Shown here: positions 6,673 through 15,248 of the stretch, piece by piece
Numbering within the stretch: the stretch's first letter is position 1
How the letters are laid out: every line of letters begins with the position of its first letter
Assembly (NCBI GenBank): GCA_947501565.1
Contig: CANMWJ010000009.1
Span: 117,264 to 181,263, forward strand
Origin: an uncultured Marinobacterium sp.
GTDB taxonomy: Bacteria; Pseudomonadota; Gammaproteobacteria; Pseudomonadales; Balneatricaceae
Direction of reading: 5' to 3'
DNA: 64,000 bases
Position numbers and translations under genes: made by a program
The notes under the pieces: generated by a model
Told to the model about the DNA's origin: nothing
Seen by the model: the letters and a program-made list of their open reading frames with translations, nothing else
Databases searched by the model: none

Positions 6673-6697
6673 ATCAATGATCACAAGGAGAGTGACG

Positions 6698-7043
6698 ATG
6701 GGCAGCCCTTTTCTGAATCACGTGCGCCGGGAGATACGCCTACGCGGTTACAGCATCAGAACCGAAAAATCGTATGTTCGCTGGATAAAACACTACATTC
6801 ATTTCCATAAACTTCGCCATCCCGCAGAGATGGGACCTGAAGAGGTGAAGGCCTTCCTTTCCTACCTGGCCAATGAGCGCTGTGTCGCCGTCAATACGTA
6901 AAAGACAGCGTTAAATGCTTTACCACAAAGTACTTCAGCAACCGCTGGGGGATCTCGACTTTAAGCTTGCTAAGCAGTACCGGCGTTTACCCGTTACTTT
7001 GCTCCCGTCGGAAGTGCAATCCGTCATCAGTCATCTGATCGGT
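6698..7043 (+). pseudogene. intI: Integron integrase IntI, N-terminal fragment
   Basis: The start at 6698 (AAGGAG 7 nt upstream) gives MGSPFLNHVRREIRLRGYS, RTEKSYVRWIKHYIHFHKLR and the following core-binding domain typical of integron integrases. A nonsense TAA at 6899-6901 replaces the usual Gln codon after VAVNT. After a few more in-frame codons (KTALNA) about 11 nt are missing, shifting the frame; homology then continues as YHKVLQQPLGDL, KLAKQYRRLPVTLLPSEV and SVISHLIG, ending at TAA 7044-7046. The catalytic domain with its Arg and the integron-specific helix are absent. The last residues of the protein reappear at 7757-7864. The gene is dead by at least three independent lesions. The stretch 7047-7215 has no recognisable gene. 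Confidence 0.88.
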
Positions 7044-7215
7044 TAATACAGACCGTATCTTCTCTATCATACTTAGTAGTTACCAAGGTGAGCCTATGTC
7101 TAGAAAGATGAAGATGTAAGAAGTCACAGACCGAGCAAGACTAAAGTCCAAGACAGACTAGTAAACCGCTATTTGGTAAAATCTAGTTTTCATCATGGAA
7201 TCACAGGAGTGGAAG

Positions 7216-7707
7216 ATGAATATCAGAAAGTTGTTTTTTGTAATTTTTACCTTTAGCACAGCTGCAACATCTGCGGAAATATCACGTGATGGAAAAATAA
7301 GCTTAGTGAATGAACCTTTTTCCCCCACAGTTTACCATGCTTATCAATTTGACCACTTCGAGCTAAATAACTCATATGAATGGGATAAAAACAGCCCTGC
7401 ATCTGAAGAAAACGTTTGCGATCTTTATAAAAAGCCAAATCGTAAAAAGTTTACCTTTAAGTCTTCAGAGGTACGCAGACTTTCAAGTGCAGACAAGATA
7501 ACTTGCCGAGTAGATCTTGGGTATTATCCGATGTGTGTTGAGCTGCATAGAGGTGCGTTTGGAAAAGGGGCCAGCGCTGGGAAGATATATAGATCTCTCG
7601 AAGTAGGATACCACGGAATGTGGTCTATGGAGATCACACTTTATAGAGAGCCTAACCAAGGCGAGGTTACAGCATCATTAAAAGTTGCTTGCCGTCAAAC
7701 GAAATAA
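7216..7707 (+). CDS. Exported protein of unknown function inside broken intI
   Basis: 163-residue protein with a clear Sec signal peptide (MNIRKLFFVIFTFSTAATSA, cleavage probably before EIS). The start at 7216 has AGGAG 6 nt upstream; an earlier in-frame ATG at 7195 lacks this. The mature part contains four Cys (VCDLYKK, TCRVDLGYYPMCVEL, VACRQ), probably two disulfides, consistent with a periplasmic location. It lies between the N-terminal and C-terminal remnants of the integron integrase, in the same orientation, so it was brought in by the event that destroyed intI. Base composition is AT-rich, unlike the adjacent prp operon. No family was recognised. Confidence 0.65.
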   Translation: MNIRKLFFVIFTFSTAATSAEISRDGKISLVNEPFSPTVYHAYQFDHFELNNSYEWDKNSPASEENVCDLYKKPNRKKFTFKSSEVRRLSSADKITCRVDLGYYPMCVELHRGAFGKGASAGKIYRSLEVGYHGMWSMEITLYREPNQGEVTASLKVACRQTK

Positions 7708-7756
7708 AGTATGAGAAGGATAATCACCCCGAAAGATAAGAACTAAGCAACAAATG

Positions 7757-7864
7757 TGCAGCAACGTGAAAACCACACAGATCTATACCCGCGTGCTGGA
7801 CGAACACTTTGCGGGCGTGCTTAGCCCGCTTTACAAGATTAGTCTGCAAGTTCTAAGAGTTTAA
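7757..7864 (+). pseudogene. intI: Integron integrase IntI, C-terminal fragment with catalytic Tyr
   Basis: The frame reads NVKTTQIYTRVLDEHFAGVL and then SPLYK before TAA at 7862-7864. NVKTTxIYTHVL...G..SPL is the C-terminal signature of integron integrases, with the Tyr at 7784-7786 being the recombination nucleophile. It lies about 0.7 kb downstream of the N-terminal fragment and in the same orientation, so the two are parts of one gene. An ATG at 7754 is fortuitous. About 190 central residues are missing. Confidence 0.82.
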
Positions 7865-7875
7865 GTTTCAGCCAT

Positions 7876-7898
7876 AAAAAAACCCCGCCGAGGCGGGG
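7876..7898 (-). terminator. Intrinsic terminator of the prp operon
   Basis: CCCCGC-CGAG-GCGGGG stem (7883-7898) followed on the - strand by seven T residues. It lies about 90 nt beyond the prpF stop and marks the boundary between the chromosomal operon and the integron remnant. Confidence 0.9.
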
Positions 7899-7987
7899 CT
7901 GAATGAAGTACCGATCTGGTGGGCAATGATAGGTAAACCCACCAGATACTTTGGTTACTCCAAATCTAAGCTCGTATATTCGTTTTC

Positions 7988-9184
7988 TTAGAAAGTGTCG
8001 CCCGGGATACGTACGAAACCTTCCATGATGACACGGGCGCTGCGGCTCATTACCGCTTTGGTTGCCGTCCAGTCACCGTTTTCTTTCTCTGCGGCTGCAG
8101 CACCCACACGCAGGGTGCCGGATGGGTGGCCGAAGGTTACAGCGTCACGCTCGCCACCACCGGCTGCCAGGTTCACCAGGGTGCCTGGTACTGCCGCTGC
8201 TGTTGCGATCGCTACGGATGCGGTACCCATCATAGCGTGGTGCAGTTTGCCCATAGACAGTGCACGTACACACACGTCGATGTCAGCGCTGGAAATTTCC
8301 TTACCGCTGGACGAGGTGTAATCCGTTGCCTGCGCTACAAAAGCGATTTTCGGGGTGTGCTGACGTGCAACCGCTTCTTCGATGTCCTTGATCAGGCCCA
8401 TTTTCACTGCGCCGTGTGCACGAACATGTTCGAACCACGCCAGTACATCAGCGTTGCCGTTGATGTCTTTCTGCAGTTCGGTACCGGTGTAGCCGATGTC
8501 CGCTGCGTTAACGAAGATGGTTGGGATACCCGCGTTGATCATGGTCGCTTTGTAGGTCGCCGCTGGCTTGTCACCAAACGCTGGTACTTCCAGGTCGTCG
8601 ACTAGGTTGCCCGTCGGGAACATGGAACCTTCACCGTCGGCTGGATCCATAAACTCGATAACCACTTCTGCAGCCGGGAAGGTCACGCCGTCCAGTTCGA
8701 AATCACCGGTTTCCTGTACTTCACCGTTGGTGATCGGTACATGAGCGATGATGGTCTTTTTGATGTTCTTCTGCCAGATACGTACGGTGCAGATGCCGTT
8801 TTCCGGGATGCGCTCCGGATCTACCAGACCACCGGAGATAGCGAATGCGCCTACCGCTGCAGTCAGGTTACCGCAGTTACCGGACCAATCGACGAATGCT
8901 TTGTTGATCGCTACCTGACCGAACAGGTAATCCACGTCGTGATCTGGCTGTGTGCTTTTGTCCAGGATAACGGTTTTGGAGGTACTGGAGGTTGCGCCGC
9001 CCATACCGTCGATCTGCTGACCGTATGGATCAGGGCTGCCAATGACACGCATCAGAATCTTGTCGCGTGCTTCACCCGGCTCCTGCGCCGCTTCCGGCAG
9101 GTCCTGACGACGGAAGAAAACACCCTTACTGGTGCCACCACGGATGTAGGTAGCAGGAATCTTAATCTGAGGTACGTGTGCCAT
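7988..9184 (-). CDS. prpF: 2-methylaconitate cis-trans isomerase PrpF
   Basis: 398-residue PrpF. It isomerises the 2-methylaconitate made by AcnD so that the methylcitrate cycle can proceed without PrpD. Conserved features are the N-terminal IKIPATYIRGGTSKGVFF (with the substrate-binding RGGTSKG), GMGGATSSTSKTVIL, SGNCGNL (holding one of the catalytic Cys of this diaminopimelate-epimerase-like fold) and the C-terminal GHPSGTLRVGA. The length is normal for the family. It is the last gene of gntR-prpB-prpC-acnD-prpF, separated from acnD by a 200-nt gap with a stem-loop and followed by a strong terminator. Confidence 0.95.
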   Translation of the reverse strand: MAHVPQIKIPATYIRGGTSKGVFFRRQDLPEAAQEPGEARDKILMRVIGSPDPYGQQIDGMGGATSSTSKTVILDKSTQPDHDVDYLFGQVAINKAFVDWSGNCGNLTAAVGAFAISGGLVDPERIPENGICTVRIWQKNIKKTIIAHVPITNGEVQETGDFELDGVTFPAAEVVIEFMDPADGEGSMFPTGNLVDDLEVPAFGDKPAATYKATMINAGIPTIFVNAADIGYTGTELQKDINGNADVLAWFEHVRAHGAVKMGLIKDIEEAVARQHTPKIAFVAQATDYTSSSGKEISSADIDVCVRALSMGKLHHAMMGTASVAIATAAAVPGTLVNLAAGGGERDAVTFGHPSGTLRVGAAAAEKENGDWTATKAVMSRSARVIMEGFVRIPGDTF

Positions 9185-9341
9185 GGGATCTTATCCTGTT
9201 TCGTAATGTTGGTTCTGACAGGCCTTCGCTGGCCTGCTCGGAGCAATACGCTGTGTTATTGCACCCTACTCTTTGAAGGTGAAAACCCTTAACTGCGATC
9301 ACGCTTATCGTGATGGTGGTTAAAGACTCTCGGGAGAGATG

Positions 9342-9366
9342 ACGGGCACCGTAATCCGGTGCCCGT
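9342..9366 (-). repeat. Intergenic stem-loop, acnD-prpF
   Basis: Perfect 10-bp arms ACGGGCACCG and CGGTGCCCGT with a 5-nt loop, just past the acnD stop. No U-tract follows on the - strand, so read-through into prpF is expected; it may protect or partition the transcript. Confidence 0.75.
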
Positions 9367-9384
9367 CGGGTTGGCAATTAAGCC

Positions 9385-11991
9385 TTATGCATCACTGGCC
9401 AGGAAGTCTTTTGCGAAGCGCTGCAGTACACCGCCCGCATTGTAGACATTCACTTCAGCCGCAGTATCCAGACGGCAAGTTACAGGTACTTCAACCTGCT
9501 CGCCGTTGGCACGGTTGATGATCAGAGTCAGGTCGCAACGTGGAGAGATGTCGCCCACGATGTCGAATGTCTCTGTACCGTCGATGCCGTAAGTGTTACG
9601 GGTATCGCCCGCTTTGAACTCAACCGGCAGTACGCCCATACCAACCAGGTTGGTACGGTGGATGCGTTCGAAACCTTCAGCAACGATGGTTTCAACACCC
9701 GCCAGACGCACACCTTTCGCAGCCCAGTCACGGGAGGAACCCTGACCGTAGTCAGCACCTGCTACGATGATCAGGTTCTGCTTACGCTCCATGTAGGTCT
9801 CGATCGCTTCCCACATACGGCTTTCAGTACCCTGTGGCTCGATACGTGCCAGGGAACCCTGCTTAACTTCACCGTTTTCGTCACGGCACATTTCGTTCAG
9901 CAGTTTAGGGTTCGCGAAGGTCGCACGCTGAGCAGTCAGGTGGTCACCACGGTGAGTTGCGTAAGAGTTGAAGTCCTCTTCCGGCAGACCCATTTTCGCG
10001 CAGTATTCACCAGCAGCAGAGCTCGCCTGAATTGCGTTGGATGGAGACAGGTGGTCAGTTGTGATGTTGTCACCCAGTACCGCCAGTGGACGCATACCTT
10101 TCATGGTACGTTCGCCTGCCAGCGCGCCTTCCCAGTAAGGAGGACGACGGATGTAGGTAGACATTGGACGCCAGTCGTACAGCGGGCTTTCAGCGCGCTC
10201 TACGTCACCCAGATCGAACATTGGGATGTAGATCTGGTTGAACTGTTCAGGCTTAACACTCTTCTCAACCAGTGCGTCGATCTCTTCGTCGCTTGGCCAG
10301 ATATCCTTCAGCGTGATCTCTTTGCCATCAACCACAGCCAGTACGTCTTTTTCGATATCGAAACGGACAGTACCTGCAATTGCGTAAGCGACAACCAGCG
10401 GAGGAGATGCCAGGAACGCCTGTTTAGCGTGTGGGTGGATACGGCCGTCGAAGTTACGGTTACCGGACAGCACTGCAGTTGCGTACAGATCGCGATCAAC
10501 GACTTCTTTCTCGATCACTGGATCCAGTGCACCGGACATACCGTTACAGGTAGTACATGCGTAGGCAACGATACCGAAGCCCAGTTTTTCCAGTTCAGGC
10601 AGCAAGCCCGCTTCTTCCAGGTACAGTTTTGCAACTTTAGAACCCGGTGCGAAGGAGGTCTTAACCCAAGGTTTACGGATCAGGCCCAGCTCGTTGGCTT
10701 TCTTAGCCACCAGACCCGCAGCAACTACGTTGCGTGGGTTAGAGGTGTTAGTACAAGAGGTGATCGCCGCGATGATTACCGCGCCATCTGGCATCAGGCC
10801 GTCAGCTTCTTCAGCTTTAGCCGCTTCCAGCATCTCGTCACCCGCGATACCACGTTCATTCAGCGCAGTGGTTGGCAGACGACGGTGCGGGTTAGATGGA
10901 CCTGCCATGTTACGAACAACAGTAGACAGATCGAACTCCAGTACGCGCTCGTATTCAGCATTTTCCAGATCGTCAGCCCACAGGCCAGTCTCTTTCGCGT
11001 ACTGCTCAACCAGTGCAACCTGCTCAGGCTCACGACCGGTCAGCTTCAGGTAATCGATAGTCTGTTCATCGATGTAGAACATACCTGCAGACGCGCCATA
11101 CTCAGGCGTCATGTTGGACAGGGTTGCACGGTCACCGATAGACAGGGTCTTCGCACCTGGGCCGAAGAATTCCAGGTATGCAGAAACGACTTTCTCGTTA
11201 CGCAGGAACTCAGTCATCGCCAGAGCGATATCGGTTGCAGTGATGCCTGGCTGACGTTCGCCAACGATCTTAACGCCTACGATGTCCGGCAGACGCATCA
11301 TGGATGGCAGACCCAGCATTACAGTTTCTGCTTCCAGACCACCAACACCGATCGCGATTACACCCAGTGCATCAACGTGTGGCGTGTGGGAGTCGGTACC
11401 TACACAGGTATCCGGGTAAGCAACACCGTCACGGTTCTGGATCACCGGAGACATCTTCTCCAGGTTGATCTGGTGCATGATGCCGTTACCCGCTGGGATC
11501 ACGTCTACGTTATCGAACGCGGTTTTACACCATTCGATAAAGTGGAAACGGTCTTCGTTACGACGGTCTTCGATCGCGCGGTTCTTTTCGAATGCGTCCG
11601 GGTCGAAACCTGGTGCTTCTACAGCCAGAGAGTGGTCAACGATCAGCTGTGTAGGCACAACTGGGTTTACCTTGGATGGGTCACCACCCTGATCAGCGAT
11701 TGCGTCACGCAGACCCGCCAGGTCTACCAGTGCAGTCTGACCCAGGATGTCATGGCACACTACACGTGCCGGGTACCATGGGAAATCCAGGGTACGCTGA
11801 CGGTTGATCAGCTGTTTCAGAGAGTCGGTCAGCGCTTCTGGCTCACAGCGGCGAACCAGCTGCTCAGCCAGTACACGGGAGGTGTACGGCAGCTTGGCGT
11901 AGGAGCCCGCTTCGATTGCTTCGACCGCCTCACGCGTGTCGAAGTAGTCGACCTGAGTGCCGGCTAATTGTTTGCGGTATGCAGTGTTCAT
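9385..11991 (-). CDS. acnD: Fe/S-dependent 2-methylisocitrate dehydratase AcnD
   Basis: 868-residue aconitase-family enzyme that dehydrates 2-methylcitrate in propionate breakdown, acting with PrpF. The iron-sulfur ligands are visible as ITSCTNTSNPRN (first Cys) and YACTTCNG (the paired Cys). Other aconitase motifs include VCHDILGQTALVDLAG, GTDSHTPHVDALGV, and the C-terminal swivelling domain with GADYGQGSSRDWAAKG. The length and the placement between prpC and prpF distinguish it from AcnA. ATG at 11991 is used. The gene is in the middle of a five-gene operon, with hairpins in both flanking gaps. No prpD is seen in the window; in species with acnD/prpF, prpD is dispensable. Confidence 0.95.
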   Translation of the reverse strand: MNTAYRKQLAGTQVDYFDTREAVEAIEAGSYAKLPYTSRVLAEQLVRRCEPEALTDSLKQLINRQRTLDFPWYPARVVCHDILGQTALVDLAGLRDAIADQGGDPSKVNPVVPTQLIVDHSLAVEAPGFDPDAFEKNRAIEDRRNEDRFHFIEWCKTAFDNVDVIPAGNGIMHQINLEKMSPVIQNRDGVAYPDTCVGTDSHTPHVDALGVIAIGVGGLEAETVMLGLPSMMRLPDIVGVKIVGERQPGITATDIALAMTEFLRNEKVVSAYLEFFGPGAKTLSIGDRATLSNMTPEYGASAGMFYIDEQTIDYLKLTGREPEQVALVEQYAKETGLWADDLENAEYERVLEFDLSTVVRNMAGPSNPHRRLPTTALNERGIAGDEMLEAAKAEEADGLMPDGAVIIAAITSCTNTSNPRNVVAAGLVAKKANELGLIRKPWVKTSFAPGSKVAKLYLEEAGLLPELEKLGFGIVAYACTTCNGMSGALDPVIEKEVVDRDLYATAVLSGNRNFDGRIHPHAKQAFLASPPLVVAYAIAGTVRFDIEKDVLAVVDGKEITLKDIWPSDEEIDALVEKSVKPEQFNQIYIPMFDLGDVERAESPLYDWRPMSTYIRRPPYWEGALAGERTMKGMRPLAVLGDNITTDHLSPSNAIQASSAAGEYCAKMGLPEEDFNSYATHRGDHLTAQRATFANPKLLNEMCRDENGEVKQGSLARIEPQGTESRMWEAIETYMERKQNLIIVAGADYGQGSSRDWAAKGVRLAGVETIVAEGFERIHRTNLVGMGVLPVEFKAGDTRNTYGIDGTETFDIVGDISPRCDLTLIINRANGEQVEVPVTCRLDTAAEVNVYNAGGVLQRFAKDFLASDA

Positions 11992-12076
11992 AACTTAACC
12001 CACGAGAAATTTTGAGAGATGATGCAGGACGCAGACGGAGAACCACGTCATGCCTCTAGTATTCTGTTCGTGAGAC

Positions 12077-12103
12077 GGGTACCGGCCGGAGTGTCCGGTA
12101 CCC
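12077..12103 (-). repeat. Intergenic stem-loop, prpC-acnD
   Basis: Perfect 9-bp arms GGGTACCGG and CCGGTACCC with a 9-nt loop, 28 nt past the prpC stop, with no U-tract. It is the second of three such hairpins in this operon. Confidence 0.75.
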
Positions 12104-12130
12104 ACCTCTAAGCTCACACGAGAGTGAAAC

Positions 12131-13258
12131 TTATGGGCGATCTTCGATCGCTACCCATTCAGCAGACTCAGGACCGGTGTAGTCTGCAGATGGACGGATG
12201 ATGCGGTTGTTAGCACGCTGCTCCATTACGTGAGCAGTCCAGCCAGCAGCACGGGAGCATACAAAGATCGGGGTAAACAGCTTGGTTGGGATACCCATGA
12301 AGTTGTATGCAGAAGCGTGGAAGAAGTCTGCGTTACAGAACAGTTTCTTCTCGCGCCACATAACAGCTTCAACGCGCTCAGATACTGCGTACAGGTATTC
12401 GTCGCCTACCTGCTCGGACAGCTTCTTGGACCACTCTTTGATGATCGCGTTACGTGGATCAGATTCACGGTAGATCGCGTGACCGAAGCCCATGATCTTG
12501 TCTTTGCGTGCCAGCATGCCCATGATCGCTTCTTCAGCTTCATCAGCGGAACGCCAGTTTTCGATCATCTCCATCGCCGCTTCGTTCGCACCACCGTGCA
12601 GAGGACCACGCAGGGAACCGATCGCAGCGGTTACACAGCTGTGGATGTCGGACAGCGTAGAAGCACATACGCGAGCGGTGAAGGTAGAAGCGTTGAACTC
12701 GTGCTCAGCGTACAGGTTCAGAGACGCGTGCATTACCTGAACGTGCAGAGCTTCAGGTTTCTTGTTGTGCAGAGTCCACAGGAACTGCTCAGCGATGGAA
12801 TCAGCTTCGGTTTCAACCTCAACGCGGATACCGTTGTGGCTGAAGTTGTACCAGTAGTTGATCATGCCAGGGAAGATCGCCAGCATACGGTCGATGTGAT
12901 CGTGCTGCTCAGAGAAGTCTTTCTCCTCTTCCAGGTTACCCAGCATAGAGCAACCGGTACGCATAACGTCCATTGGGTGAGCGTCTGCAGGAATCTGTTC
13001 CAGAACCACTTTCAGTGCGTCTGGCAGTGCGCGCATGCCTTTCAGCTTCGCTTTGTAAGCATCCAGTTCAGCCTGGTTTGGCAGCTTGCCGTACAGCAGC
13101 AGGTATGCAACTTCTTCAAACTGCGCTTTATCCGCCAGAACGGAGATGTCGTAACCGCGATAGGTCAGGCCTGCACCTGTTTTACCAACAGTACACAGCG
13201 CTGTTTCACCAGCAGATTGGCCTCGCAGACCGGCGCCACCTAGTTTCTTATCAACCAT
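12131..13258 (-). CDS. prpC: 2-methylcitrate synthase PrpC
   Basis: 375-residue citrate-synthase family enzyme that condenses propionyl-CoA with oxaloacetate to 2-methylcitrate. Typical features are LTYRGYDISVLAD near the N terminus, RGPLHGGANEAAMEM around residue 216 (with the first catalytic His), GFGHAIYRESDPRNAI (second catalytic His) and NADFFHASAYNFMGIP (the catalytic Asp region). ATG at 13258 has AAGGAG upstream (the gap reads CTAAGGAGCACAACATG). It lies 72 nt after prpB, with a stem-loop between them. The operon context and the shorter length than GltA support PrpC over citrate synthase. Confidence 0.95.
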   Translation of the reverse strand: MVDKKLGGAGLRGQSAGETALCTVGKTGAGLTYRGYDISVLADKAQFEEVAYLLLYGKLPNQAELDAYKAKLKGMRALPDALKVVLEQIPADAHPMDVMRTGCSMLGNLEEEKDFSEQHDHIDRMLAIFPGMINYWYNFSHNGIRVEVETEADSIAEQFLWTLHNKKPEALHVQVMHASLNLYAEHEFNASTFTARVCASTLSDIHSCVTAAIGSLRGPLHGGANEAAMEMIENWRSADEAEEAIMGMLARKDKIMGFGHAIYRESDPRNAIIKEWSKKLSEQVGDEYLYAVSERVEAVMWREKKLFCNADFFHASAYNFMGIPTKLFTPIFVCSRAAGWTAHVMEQRANNRIIRPSADYTGPESAEWVAIEDRP

Positions 13259-13278
13259 GTTGTGCTCCTTAGTCTCAG

Positions 13279-13298
13279 GCGGGCTCTAGACGGCCCGC
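13279..13298 (-). repeat. Intergenic stem-loop, prpB-prpC
   Basis: Arms GCGGGC and GCCCGC around an 8-nt loop, between the prpB stop and the prpC ribosome-binding site. It is the third hairpin of the set, smaller than the other two, again without a U-tract. Confidence 0.6.
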
Positions 13299-13330
13299 TT
13301 CATTTTCTTATCAATCCGGAAAGGGAATGC

Positions 13331-14224
13331 TTACTTGTTCTTACCTTCTTTGAACAGCGCGTCCAGCTTCTGCTCGAAGTCGTGGTAGTTCAAGAAATCG
13401 TACAGTTCCATGCGGGTCTGCATGGTATCGACAACAGCCTTCTGGTCGCCGTCTTTCAGGATGTGCTCGTACACGTTCAGGGCAGCTTTGTTTGCCGCAC
13501 GGAAAGCAGACAGTGGGTACAGCACCATAGTCGCGCCGTTTTCAGCCAGCTCTGCTTTGTTGAACAGTGGAGTCGCACCGAACTCAGTGATGTTCGCCAG
13601 CAGGTGACCGCCGTCGATGCCATCAGAGAACGCTTTGTAATCTTCCAGGGTGTGAACCGCTTCAGCGAAGATGCCATCAGCACCTGCTTCCAGACATGCC
13701 TGTGCGCGATCAACCGCAGCGTTCAGGCCTTCCATCTGGAAAGCGTCGGTACGTGCGATGATGAAGAAGTCATCATCAGTTTTCGCATCAGCAGCAGCTT
13801 TAACGCGGTCAACCATCTCTTCCAGAGATACGATCTCTTTGTTTGGACGGTGGCCACAACGCTTCTGCGCAACCTGGTCTTCCAGGTGAACTGCAGCTGC
13901 GCCAGCTTTGATCATCTCTTTAACGGTACGTGCGATGTTGAATGCACCACCCCAACCGGTATCGATGTCTACCAGCAGTGGAGTTTCAACAGCGCTGGTG
14001 ATGCGGCTAACGTCAGCCAGCACGTCGTTCATGGAGGTCATGCCCAGATCCGGCAGGCCGTAAGAGTGGTTAGCTACACCACCACCGGACAGGTAGATCG
14101 CCTGGTGGCCTACACGCTCTGCCATCATTGCGTGATAAGCGTTAGTGGTACCTACGATCTGCAGAGGCTGGGTCTCAGCCAGTGCTTTACGGAAACGTCC
14201 GCCTGCGGTCAGTTTTTCAGCCAT
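13331..14224 (-). CDS. prpB: Methylisocitrate lyase PrpB
   Basis: 297-residue member of the isocitrate lyase/PEP mutase superfamily; cleaves 2-methylisocitrate to pyruvate and succinate, the last step of the methylcitrate cycle. Visible motifs are [28 protein letters not shown] (metal-binding Asp), and the active-site loop [10 protein letters not shown] with the catalytic Cys. The start at 14224 (MAEKLTAGG) follows AGGGG by 7 nt and overlaps the end of the upstream GntR gene by 8 nt, so the two are probably coupled. An upstream extension of 22 codons is open but does not resemble the family. Confidence 0.95.
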   Translation of the reverse strand: MAEKLTAGGRFRKALAETQPLQIVGTTNAYHAMMAERVGHQAIYLSGGGVANHSYGLPDLGMTSMNDVLADVSRITSAVETPLLVDIDTGWGGAFNIARTVKEMIKAGAAAVHLEDQVAQKRCGHRPNKEIVSLEEMVDRVKAAADAKTDDDFFIIARTDAFQMEGLNAAVDRAQACLEAGADGIFAEAVHTLEDYKAFSDGIDGGHLLANITEFGATPLFNKAELAENGATMVLYPLSAFRAANKAALNVYEHILKDGDQKAVVDTMQTRMELYDFLNYHDFEQKLDALFKEGKNK

Positions 14225-14930
14225 GATTATCCCCTTTGGTTTCGGTTGTAGCGTTAAGCTTCGCCTCGATGTTTTTACGTGCCGCGCCAATGTGGCGACG
14301 CATCAGCATTTCTGCCAGTTCCGGATCACGGGACTCTATTGCGTCGATGATTTGGCGGTGTTCCTTAAGTGCACGTTTTGGTCGAGAGCTGGAAACGCTG
14401 AATTTGTATCGGTACATTCGCACCAGGTGATACAGTTCACCGCCGAGCACTTCGAGCAGCTTTTCGTTTTTGCTGCCTTTCACGATGCGGTGGTGAAAGT
14501 CCAAGTCACCTTCTTTCTGGAAATAGGATCGTCCATCAAGCTCCTGGACGTTGCGTTCATGCTCGTCGAGCAGCTCGCGCAGTCCTTCGATCTCGTCCTG
14601 CGGCATGTTTTCTGCCGCCAGACGACAGGCCATACCCTCGAGTGCTTCACGGACGTGATAGATCTCTATCAGTTCCTTTGCCGACAAATTGACAACGCGC
14701 GCACCAACATGCGGTTTGCGCTCTACCAACCGATAGCCTTCCAGACGACGGATCGCCTCACGGAGTGGGCCACGGCTGATGCCGTAGGTTCGTGCCAGTT
14801 CAGGTTCACTGATTTTGTGACCCGGCGGGATGTCTCCCATCACGATGGCATCAACGATCTTTTCGCATACGCGATCCGCTAATGTGCGTGATTCTGGCTC
14901 AAACGGAGTTACTGCGGCTTTCTGTGTCAT
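14217..14930 (-). CDS. GntR-family (FCD) regulator of the prp operon
   Basis: 237-residue GntR/FadR-subfamily repressor. The winged helix-turn-helix is at residues 15-75 ([28 protein letters not shown]), and the FCD ligand domain follows ([44 protein letters not shown] with metal-binding His positions). The start at 14930 is preferred (AGGG 5 nt upstream) over 14963. It is the first gene of the operon and overlaps prpB by 8 nt, so it would control its own synthesis. An 18-bp palindrome lies just upstream of its start. The ligand is probably methylcitrate or a related tricarboxylate (inference from context). Confidence 0.9.
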   Translation of the reverse strand: MTQKAAVTPFEPESRTLADRVCEKIVDAIVMGDIPPGHKISEPELARTYGISRGPLREAIRRLEGYRLVERKPHVGARVVNLSAKELIEIYHVREALEGMACRLAAENMPQDEIEGLRELLDEHERNVQELDGRSYFQKEGDLDFHHRIVKGSKNEKLLEVLGGELYHLVRMYRYKFSVSSSRPKRALKEHRQIIDAIESRDPELAEMLMRRHIGAARKNIEAKLNATTETKGDNHG

Positions 14931-14949
14931 AACAACCCTTTTCAGATTG

Positions 14950-14967
14950 AAGATTGTCGACAATCTT
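14950..14967. promoter_or_regulatory. GntR operator, 18-bp perfect palindrome
   Basis: AAGATTGTCGACAATCTT, centred on GTCGAC, has the TTGT..ACAA form favoured by FadR-type GntR proteins. It lies 11 nt downstream of the -10 box of the operon promoter, where bound repressor would block transcription. A half-site, GTCGACAAT, recurs near 15188-15196. Confidence 0.8.
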
Positions 14968-14978
14968 GAAGTAATGTA

Positions 14979-15007
14979 ACGATAGCCCCCAAAAAAAGGA
15001 GCGTCAA
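14979..15007 (-). promoter_or_regulatory. Promoter of gntR-prpBC-acnD-prpF
   Basis: TTGACG (15002-15007) and TATCGT (14979-14984) with 17-nt spacing on the - strand, a good sigma-70 match, directly upstream of the palindromic operator. The remaining gap up to 15248 holds only a GGGCCCC-type inverted repeat near 15064-15078 and a GTCGACAAT half-site. Confidence 0.7.
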
Positions 15008-15248
15008 CTCAATATTGCCGAAAAAGTGTCAACACCATACAAAAGTCTAGGGGGTTTCACGGACCCAAAAAGGGGCCCGCTCAGCCGACTGACAACAAAA
15101 GCCGATGATTTGGTTCCGTTTTTTCCAAATTCTTCCGCTGAAAGCAGCTTCCTTAATATAAGGAAGGCAGAAAAAACAGCATTAAAGTCGACAATGTAGT
15201 CAGTATATACGGGTAAGCCCTTATAGAAAGACTTTATATGAATTCAGT

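Noticed and set aside
7081..7120. ATG TCT AGA AAG ATG AAG start resembling an IS transposase start
   Set aside because: Only seven codons long, no inverted repeats and no further transposase homology; too little to call an insertion sequence.
7865..7987. prpD or another methylcitrate gene beyond prpF
   Set aside because: The prpF gene is followed by a strong terminator and integrase debris; no prpD sequence is present here, and acnD/prpF make it unnecessary.
9658..11967. A 769-codon + strand open frame opposite acnD
   Set aside because: It is antisense to a highly conserved enzyme, has no recognisable domain, and arises from the codon bias of acnD; similar shadows occur opposite prpC, nqrB and the GAPDH gene.
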